Of a DNA stretch of 7,545 nt, positions 1-6,500 are shown one piece after another (positions within the stretch are counted from its first letter, which is position 1; the number at the start of each line of letters is the position of its first letter). Position numbers and translations under genes: made by a program. The notes below the pieces were generated by a model. That model did no database searches. It saw nothing but the letters and a program-made list of their open reading frames with translations, and was not told the DNA's origin. Source of the stretch: Candidatus Cloacimonadota bacterium. GTDB lineage: Bacteria; Hydrothermota; E44-bin80. Where the stretch lies: assembly GCA_004376305.1 (NCBI GenBank), contig SOKD01000034.1, positions 1 through 7,545 on the forward strand. The letters run 5' to 3'.

Positions 1-1
1 T

Positions 2-949
2 GTTTTTGTCTTTATTAAGCAAGCAGGTGATATCACTCGCATTCCTTTTCTCTGGTTCGCTGGAATTGGAGGTGGAACTGCATTTCTCCTTTTTATCTTC
101 TATCTCGGGAAACACCGCTTAAAATGCAGAATCAAATTCTCGCTCCTGCGCGCTGCAATTCCCATTGGAATTGCAGCAATAATGAACCAGGTCTATTTCC
201 ATTTTGATCTTGTAACCATTGGCATTATAAAAGGAGAAATAGATGTAGGACTGTATAATGCGGCATTCAAGATCATTACCTTCCTGCTCTCAGTTGATAC
301 TGCATTTGCATGGATTTATTTCCCGATGGTCTCGCGCTTTTTTATTGAATCAAAGGAAAAATTAAGGAAATTAATCTTAACAGGTACAAAACTCATTTTT
401 CTTTTTGTAATACCCCTTGCTTTTGGAGGAACACTGCTCGCTGAAAGAGTCATCCGGTTGGTCTACGGAAACCAATTCATCGGAGCTGCGGATGCTTTCA
501 GAATACTCATCTGGGCAATTCCTTTAACCAGCATTCAAACCATTTTCGCATTTGGGCTCTTAGGCTGTAATCGTGAAAAGAAATACACCATTGGTATGGT
601 TGTCGGAACAGTGGTGAATATTGTCCTGAATATCATTCTGATTCCATTAATGGGGATCAAAGGTGCCGCAACCGCAACCATTATTTCTGAAATTATCATG
701 CTCATAGCAATGTTCTTCTGGTTCAAGCAAATTCTTTTTGTACCTTTCATTGCATATGTATTTAAACCACTGGCGGCAACGGCTCTTATGATGCTTTTCC
801 TCATTCTTTTGTGGGGTATTCCAACACTCTATCTCATCATCATTGCCATTCTCATTTATGTGATTTCTCTGTGGTTCTTAAAAGCTTTAACAAGGCACGA
901 TATCACTCTACTGCGAGGAGGATATGAATCCATACATAGGAATCGTTAA
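2..949 (+). CDS. Polysaccharide flippase (Wzx-like, MOP superfamily), 5'-truncated
   Basis: Probable inner-membrane flippase that moves lipid-linked oligosaccharide units to the outer face for O-antigen, capsule or exopolysaccharide assembly. The reading frame is open from base 2, and the in-frame ATG at 182 is an internal Met, not the start, because the 60 codons before it are also membrane-protein-like. The visible 315 residues contain about nine strongly hydrophobic segments. Family-like signatures are the D-L-V-T-I-G and V-G-L-Y-N-A-A-F-K-I stretch around residues 69-91 of the visible part, and the I-P-L-M-G-I-K-G-A-A-T-A-T segment, which is typical of the C-terminal half of the polysaccharide synthesis/MATE-like family. 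Relatives usually have 12-14 membrane helices and over 400 residues, so roughly the first 100-150 residues lie outside the window. The 3' end overlaps the next gene by 26 nt. The family call is solid; the substrate cannot be inferred. Confidence 0.88.
   Translation, partial: VFVFIKQAGDITRIPFLWFAGIGGGTAFLLFIFYLGKHRLKCRIKFSLLRAAIPIGIAAIMNQVYFHFDLVTIGIIKGEIDVGLYNAAFKIITFLLSVDTAFAWIYFPMVSRFFIESKEKLRKLILTGTKLIFLFVIPLAFGGTLLAERVIRLVYGNQFIGAADAFRILIWAIPLTSIQTIFAFGLLGCNREKKYTIGMVVGTVVNIVLNIILIPLMGIKGAATATIISEIIMLIAMFFWFKQILFVPFIAYVFKPLAATALMMLFLILLWGIPTLYLIIIAILIYVISLWFLKALTRHDITLLRGGYESIHRNR
915..921 (+). promoter_or_regulatory. Shine-Dalgarno for the deacetylase-like gene
   Basis: GAGGAGG lies just before the ATG at 924 and inside the 3' end of the flippase gene. 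The gap to the ATG is only 2 nt, shorter than usual, but the match to the anti-SD is long and there is no better in-frame start nearby. The location inside the upstream gene suggests translational coupling. Confidence 0.6.
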
Positions 950-2453
950 GGGCAAACCAGGCTGGATTCAAATCTTTGAACAGGAAGGACTGTCCTACAA
1001 GACATTCCAGCCACCGGATAATCCTGCAGTCCTGGTAGTTGACGATATCACGTCCAGGAATGCAATTCTTGAATATCTCGCCGAAGGTGGGCACATCATT
1101 ACAAGTACTGAAATTGTTGGCAAACTGCTCGGTGAACACATGCAAGATGTGAAAATTGACTATATTGTCCCCGATGCATCAGAAGTCTTCCACAATAGTG
1201 GCATCATTGATGTGTATGAAAGGGGGCATGTCCGCAAAAAAGAGGGGTTTGGAACAACGGACAATGATTTCCCTGCTGTATTCACTTTTCAATACAGAAA
1301 AGGGCACGGAATTTGTTTTCCCTTCGATGTATCCGCTTTACTCTTAAAAAATGTAAGCCAGATGAAATATTTCTACGCAAAACAGGGAAGGTTTCCAGCA
1401 GAATATGTCTGCTCGGTCTCAAAGGGCGAAGTAAGAAAACTGGCTATTAACTCGATTCGCTATCTATTCAGGAAAAAGGGAATTCATTATATCCACAAAT
1501 GGTATTACCCGGATGGCAAGGATAATGCATTCACCTTCAGGGTTGACACCGATGATTCGGGTTTTGCGGAGATTACCAATACATTCAAAATCGCCGAGAA
1601 GAACAGTCTCAGTTTTACCTTTTTTGTCGAAGTCAAATGTTTGCAAAACGCTCTCCACAAATTGAAAGATTTGAAAAATCAAGAAATTGCAGTACACTGT
1701 TTTGAACACAGGATATTCCGAAAGACCGAAAAAAATCAGGAAAATTTCCTGAGAGCGCGGCAATTGCTGCACAAAACGGGAATCACAACAACAGGTATTG
1801 CGGTTCCGTATGGTTTATGGGATAATTCACTCGGCGCTCTAATCGAATCTTCGGGTTTTGCATATTCTACTGAATTTTCTTATGCGTACGATGACTTTCC
1901 AACACATCCTTGTGTCAATACGAAACACTCCCCGGTTCTCCAGATCCCTGTTCATCCCATCTGTACGGGAACACTCCTCTATGCAAAGAACAATATCAGC
2001 GAGATAAAACAGTATTTCACCGATATTATCAACGAGAAGTGTGTAAGCGGTGAATCCTTGTTTCTCTATGGTCATAGCAGAGAAATTTCGCGTTACCCGT
2101 CAATTTTACAGCATATCATCAATGAAATAACAACGAGAAAAAATATCTGGGCAGGAACGTATGGTGATTTCTACAAATGGTGGAAAGAAAGGGAACAGAC
2201 GAAACTGGAGATAACCAGTGAACGAAATCTTCTGAAAATAAAGACCAAGGAAACAAATAGCCATCTTCATCTCCATATAATCACGGCTGAAGGAAAACAT
2301 GCTCTTATTCCATTGCAAAGTGAAATTGACCTGAATAAAATTACATTCAGCCAGATGCCGCAGCCAGAACCATTTGACAGAAAACGATTGAGCATCAAGC
2401 AGGGAAGCCTAAAACTGAAATTCAAGGAGATCGAAAATTGGATAAAGAGATGA
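924..2453 (+). CDS. NodB/CE4-like polysaccharide deacetylase domain protein
   Basis: A 509-residue protein with no signal peptide and no clear membrane segment, so probably cytoplasmic. Residues about 1-145 form an alpha/beta region (V-L-V-V-D-D at 36-41, E-G-G-H-I-I-T-S at 54-61, G-H-G-I-C-F-P-F-D at 127-135) that resembles glutamine-amidotransferase-like or ThuA-like folds; this is inference. Residues about 200-420 match a divergent NodB/CE4 deacetylase. An F-R-V-D-T-D-D-S motif (205-212) stands for the TFDDG motif, H258-x3-H262 is the metal-binding pair, and V-P-Y-G (294-297) stands for motif 3 but lacks its usual Arg. Y-G-H (382-384) may be the C-terminal His motif. Residues about 425-509 look like a small beta-rich domain. 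Known CE4 enzymes remove N- or O-acetyl groups from glycans. The setting between a flippase and a glycosyltransferase fits glycan editing. Catalysis is not assured because of the changed motif 3. Confidence 0.8.
   Translation: MNPYIGIVKGKPGWIQIFEQEGLSYKTFQPPDNPAVLVVDDITSRNAILEYLAEGGHIITSTEIVGKLLGEHMQDVKIDYIVPDASEVFHNSGIIDVYERGHVRKKEGFGTTDNDFPAVFTFQYRKGHGICFPFDVSALLLKNVSQMKYFYAKQGRFPAEYVCSVSKGEVRKLAINSIRYLFRKKGIHYIHKWYYPDGKDNAFTFRVDTDDSGFAEITNTFKIAEKNSLSFTFFVEVKCLQNALHKLKDLKNQEIAVHCFEHRIFRKTEKNQENFLRARQLLHKTGITTTGIAVPYGLWDNSLGALIESSGFAYSTEFSYAYDDFPTHPCVNTKHSPVLQIPVHPICTGTLLYAKNNISEIKQYFTDIINEKCVSGESLFLYGHSREISRYPSILQHIINEITTRKNIWAGTYGDFYKWWKEREQTKLEITSERNLLKIKTKETNSHLHLHIITAEGKHALIPLQSEIDLNKITFSQMPQPEPFDRKRLSIKQGSLKLKFKEIENWIKR
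2424..2430 (+). promoter_or_regulatory. Shine-Dalgarno favouring a TTG start for the glycosyltransferase
   Basis: AAGGAGA lies inside the 3' end of the deacetylase gene with a 7-nt gap to the TTG at 2438, which is near-ideal spacing. The alternative ATG at 2450 would be 19 nt away, too far for this site. This decides for TTG, although the ATG overlaps the upstream TGA in the classic ATGA arrangement. Confidence 0.55.
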
Positions 2454-3475
2454 GAATACTGTACGGAGCTCAACCAGCAGTTGCAATTAAAAAGGGCGGC
2501 CTCTACATCCAGCTGCTCAAAACGAAAGAACACATGGAGAAATGTGGATTCCACATTGACCTGAACGATCCGTGGAAGGACCCCGCGCCGGAAGATTATA
2601 ACCTCTTTCACCTTTTTGGTGCGAATTTCTCCACCAATATCCTGGGAACGCTCATGAAGGATAAGGATATCCCTCTCGTTGTCACACCGGTCTTCTTCTC
2701 AAAGCATAGTGCCGGGATGCTTCGTATGGTAAACCGGTCAAATTCGCTTCTCTTTAAGGCATTTAAAATATCAACACCGCATATCTATACAAAGGAGTTA
2801 CTCGATCGCGCAGATAAAATACTTCCCAATACACCGCGGGAGAGTGAACTCATCACTCATGGTTTTGGCATAAGAGAGGAGAAGGTTTCACTTATACATA
2901 ATGGGGTAGATGAACGATTTTACAACGCCACAGCTGAACTCTTTGTTAAAACGTATGGGAAAAAGAATTTTATTCTCTATGTCGGTTATATTGGCAACCA
3001 CAGAAAGAACACACTCAGTCTCATCAAAGCATTGCAAGGTATTGGTGTGCCCGCTGTCTTCATTGGACCGCTGGTGAAGACACCATACGGTGAACTCTGT
3101 TTGAAGGAAATAGCTAAAAACAAAAATATTACACTGCTGAAGCCGCTGCCCCACAACTCCCCTCTGCTTGAATCAGCATACGCAGCTTGTGACACTTTTG
3201 TGCTCCCGTCACTCTTTGAAACACCCGGTCTTTCTGCGCTTGAAGCCGGACTGGCAGGAGCAAAGATTGTCATTACGAAATACGGCGGGACAAGAGACTA
3301 TTTTGGTGATGAAGCGCTGTATGTCGAGCCAAACAATATTCAATCAATCAAAAACAGTATAGTAAAATCACTCGTAAAAGAAAAAACGAATACACTCAAA
3401 AATCATATTCGCAAAAAGTACCTGTGGTCGTTTATAGCGAAACAAATCGAGAAAATCTACCGTTCTTTCAGGTAA
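2438..3475 (+). CDS. GT-B fold glycosyltransferase (GT4 / group 1 type)
   Basis: A 345-residue glycosyltransferase that transfers a sugar from an activated donor during surface polysaccharide assembly, probably on the cytoplasmic face of the membrane. The C-terminal donor-binding half is clear. It shows A-D-K-I-L-P-N-T (125-132), I-H-N-G-V-D (153-158), L-Y-V-G-Y-I-G-N-H-R-K-N (180-191, with the usual basic residues after the glycine loop), V-L-P-S-L-F-E-T-P-G-L-S-A-L-E (255-269) with the EX7E pair E261/E269, and G-G-T-R-D-Y (283-288). The N-terminal acceptor half is shorter than in many GT4 enzymes and less conserved. The first codon is either TTG at 2438 (good Shine-Dalgarno, 16-nt overlap with the deacetylase) or ATG at 2450 (4-nt overlap, gives the typical M-R-I-L-Y beginning). 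Donor and acceptor sugars cannot be read from the sequence. It is the last gene of the operon. Confidence 0.9.
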   Translation: MDKEMRILYGAQPAVAIKKGGLYIQLLKTKEHMEKCGFHIDLNDPWKDPAPEDYNLFHLFGANFSTNILGTLMKDKDIPLVVTPVFFSKHSAGMLRMVNRSNSLLFKAFKISTPHIYTKELLDRADKILPNTPRESELITHGFGIREEKVSLIHNGVDERFYNATAELFVKTYGKKNFILYVGYIGNHRKNTLSLIKALQGIGVPAVFIGPLVKTPYGELCLKEIAKNKNITLLKPLPHNSPLLESAYAACDTFVLPSLFETPGLSALEAGLAGAKIVITKYGGTRDYFGDEALYVEPNNIQSIKNSIVKSLVKEKTNTLKNHIRKKYLWSFIAKQIEKIYRSFR

Positions 3476-3505
3476 TTCCAAGCAAAAGATAAAACTACCG
3501 CAAAA

Positions 3506-3527
3506 GGGCAGACCAGGATATCTGCCT
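3506..3527 (-). terminator. Weak candidate intrinsic terminator between convergent genes
   Basis: GGCAGA (3507-3512) pairs perfectly with TCTGCC (3521-3526) around an 8-nt loop. Read on the minus strand the stem is followed by C-TTTT-G, a short U-tract about 40 nt past the stop of the large secreted-protein gene. Read on the plus strand a G-T wobble adds a seventh pair, but only a weak T-run follows. It may serve both directions. The stem is short, so this is tentative. Confidence 0.4.
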
Positions 3528-3541
3528 CTTGCCAATAATCC

Positions 3542-3567
3542 GATAATTAAATGAATTTGTAATTATC
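3542..3567. repeat. 8-bp perfect inverted repeat over the stop codon of the large gene
   Basis: GATAATTA (3542-3549) and TAATTATC (3560-3567) are exact reverse complements around a 10-nt spacer. The right arm includes the TAA stop codon of the minus-strand gene (3563-3565). The stem is AT-rich and weak. The short direct repeat AATCCG flanks it at 3537-3542 and 3569-3574. It could be a minor mRNA 3'-end hairpin or a chance feature of AT-rich DNA. Confidence 0.35.
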
Positions 3568-6500
3568 TAATCCGGAGAATTTTTCTTGTAAGAGTAATGT
3601 GACCTGTTTTCAGTCTGCAAAAATAGACACCCGAGGCAACAATCCTCTCTTTCTCGTCACGGCCATTCCATGATATGGTTTGTGCAAGAAGACGCCTATT
3701 GCTGCCAAACGAAAAAGACTTGATCATCCTTCCGCTTATATCATAGATACACAATTCCGTATCCCCTGCATTCTGACCCACACAATAGTCAATTGTTATC
3801 CTATCATTGAAAATACTCGGGTAAATGGTCAGGTATGGTTCATGGAGGGTAACCACAGGTTTCTCTTGAACTGCCGCTCCAGTATTGAACAGTATCGAAA
3901 CATTATCAGTGTTGTAATTCGCGCACGCGATATCAAGATCACCATCTAAGTCAAAATCAGCTGTCTGAATACTCCAGGGACTGGTACCAACCTGGTATTT
4001 TGCAGGATTTCCAAATGTACCATCTCCATTGTTAAGGATCACCGCGATGGTGTCTGCACCATTCACCGAAGCCGCAAGGTCTATATCACCATCACCGTCA
4101 AAATCGCCACCTATGAGATATCGCGTACTACTACCCGTTAAATAACTTACGGGATTGGCAAATGTACCATCACCATTGTTGAGTATTACAGTAATATCAT
4201 CGCTTCCATAATTTGCGCTTGCCAGGTCAACAAACCCATCACCATTAAAATCGTTTCCGTATACCGAGTAAGGACTGCTTCCCACAGCATAGTTTGCAGG
4301 AGCTGGAAAATTGGCATCACCGTCATTTATGAGAATTGAAACGTTGTTATTTCCAGAATTCACCACACAAATATCAACATCACCATCGTTATCAACATCT
4401 TTTACTGCTACGCCGTGTGCCCAGGTCCCGGCAGTATAGATATATGGACCGGAAAATGTAGCGTTTCCGTTATTGAGCATTACGTAAACATTATTGTTGC
4501 TCCCCCAGTAGCTGGAGACCACAATATCGATATCCCCATCACCATCAAGATCTCCTCCATCAAGCGAATTACCCATCACGGAAAGCCCATAGGTCACGCT
4601 CAGCGTAAATGTTGCATTACCATTATTTTCAAGGATATCCAGGTTTGCGTTTCCTGGTCGGTTATTGATTACAGCAAGGTCTATATCACCATCCCAATCC
4701 AGATCACCTCCAAAAATCGCGATTGGTTCAGTTGAACATGTGTAATTTGAAGGACCGGAAAACGTGCCATCACCGTTATTGAGGAGAACGGCTACCGCGC
4801 CCTGATTGAGAGAAGCTGCAATATCAATGTCACCATCGCCGTCAAAATCCCCTGCATACTCTCCGCGTGTTTCATTTCCCACCCAGTAATCCTGGCGATT
4901 GCCAAATGTACCGGCTGAAGGAGTGGTGATTTCAGCTCCGAAATTCCATGAGAATCCTCTCAGAAATACATTGTTTGTTGCCTGGATAGCTTTGGTGAAG
5001 ATTGCTGTTATGGTTTCTCCCTCAATGAAATCAAGGTTTGGGTCAAGTGTTGCGGTGAACGAATCGGCATCATATGATATCGAGCCAGGATGACGTCCTG
5101 TCTGCGCACCATATACGATGAATGAAGTTGAATCAAGCGATGAAGCATTTATTGCTAAATTGAATGTCCCTGAAATGTTCGTTGATAGTGCTGCAACAAC
5201 TTGATACTGAAAGGGATTTGTCGCGGTCACCATAAGGGCATCTTCATTGAGGAGGATTGACACATCATCGCTGTTATTGTTTGCGGTCGCGAGGTCCATA
5301 TCACCATCATTATCAAAATCGCCGGCGGTGAGCGCATAAGGACCATCACCACATCCATAATTTAAAGAAGCTCCAAATGTTCCGTTCCCATTTCCGAGAA
5401 GTACGGAAACATTGTCTGAACTGCTGTTTACCACCCCAAGATCAAGCCTTCCATCAGCATCACTGTCAAACGTACACACTGCATATGGGCCACTTCCGGT
5501 AACATAGTTTGTCGGTGAACTGAAACCTCCTGTACCATTTCCAAGAAGCACGGAGACATTGTTGGAGCCGTTGTTCGCAACACCTAAATCCAGATTGCTA
5601 TCTCCATTATAATCTCCGATGCATAGCGCGTACGGCGAAGTTCCTGCTGTGTAATTGGATACTGCGCTGAATGTGCCATCACCAATGCCCAGCATTATGG
5701 AGATATTATTCGATCCACTATTTGCCACAGCAAGGTCAATGATTCCATCACCATCAAAATCACCCGAAACAATACCATATGGCACCACTCCTGTAGAATA
5801 GGGTACGGGAGGATCGAAGCCCCCGAAACCATCATTTAAAAGTATCGATACATCGTTTGAGTTCGCATTTACCACCGCAATGTCAAGGTATCCATCGAAA
5901 TTGAAATCCCCGCTGGATAAAGCATTTGGTTGGGTGCCCGTTGCATAGTTATCAGGAGACCCAAAGGTACCATCTCCATTTCCTGGTAATAGTGATATAT
6001 TATTGGAGCCACCATTTGCGGTGGCAATATCCAAATTCCCGTCTTCATTAAAATCTCCTGCATGGAGTGCGTACGGAGTCGCACCGGCAGAGAAGTGAGA
6101 GACAGAAGCAAATGTACCATCACCATTACCTAAACGGATGGAGACATTATTGGAATTCTCATTAGCAACACCAAGATCAAGATTTCCATCACCATTGAAA
6201 TCTCCGGTTATAACATCGCTTGGTTGACTATCCATACCATAATTCGCTGTTGTTGTAAATACACCAGAACCGTCATCTACACGAGCAGTAAATTGCCAGA
6301 AAAAACCTCCAAGGGAATCACCAGAGGTTGATTCGATATCTTCTCTTAGAAGTGCAGTCATTACCTCTCCGCATCTGAAATTGTTATCAGGATTGAGTGT
6401 TACCATTTTTGCAGCACTATCATACGAGACTGTTCCTGAAGAATATCCTGTTAGATGCCCGACAAGCTTGAACGAAAGAGGTGTAATGGTCCCCTTGTTC

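Noticed and set aside
182..184. ATG at 182 as the true start of the flippase gene
   Set aside because: The frame is open back to base 2 with membrane-protein-like residues, no good Shine-Dalgarno precedes the ATG, and 255 residues would be far too short for the family.
1156..1347. Plus-strand 63-codon frame inside the deacetylase gene
   Set aside because: Out-of-frame overlap with a well-supported gene and no family-like sequence.
535..3273. Minus-strand open frames of 70-114 codons opposite the flippase, deacetylase and glycosyltransferase genes
   Set aside because: They lie wholly or almost wholly inside strongly recognisable genes, have no recognisable domains and no convincing ribosome sites. 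They are antisense shadows.
5869..6126. Minus-strand 85-codon frame inside propeller block 1
   Set aside because: A shifted reading of the 147-bp repeats, which keep the same alternative frame open. No start signal or domain.
3878..6271. Regular repeat spacing that could suggest a CRISPR array or tandem non-coding repeat
   Set aside because: The units are 147 bp (or about 150 bp), diverged, and keep a single open frame with FG-GAP motifs, so they are protein-coding repeats.
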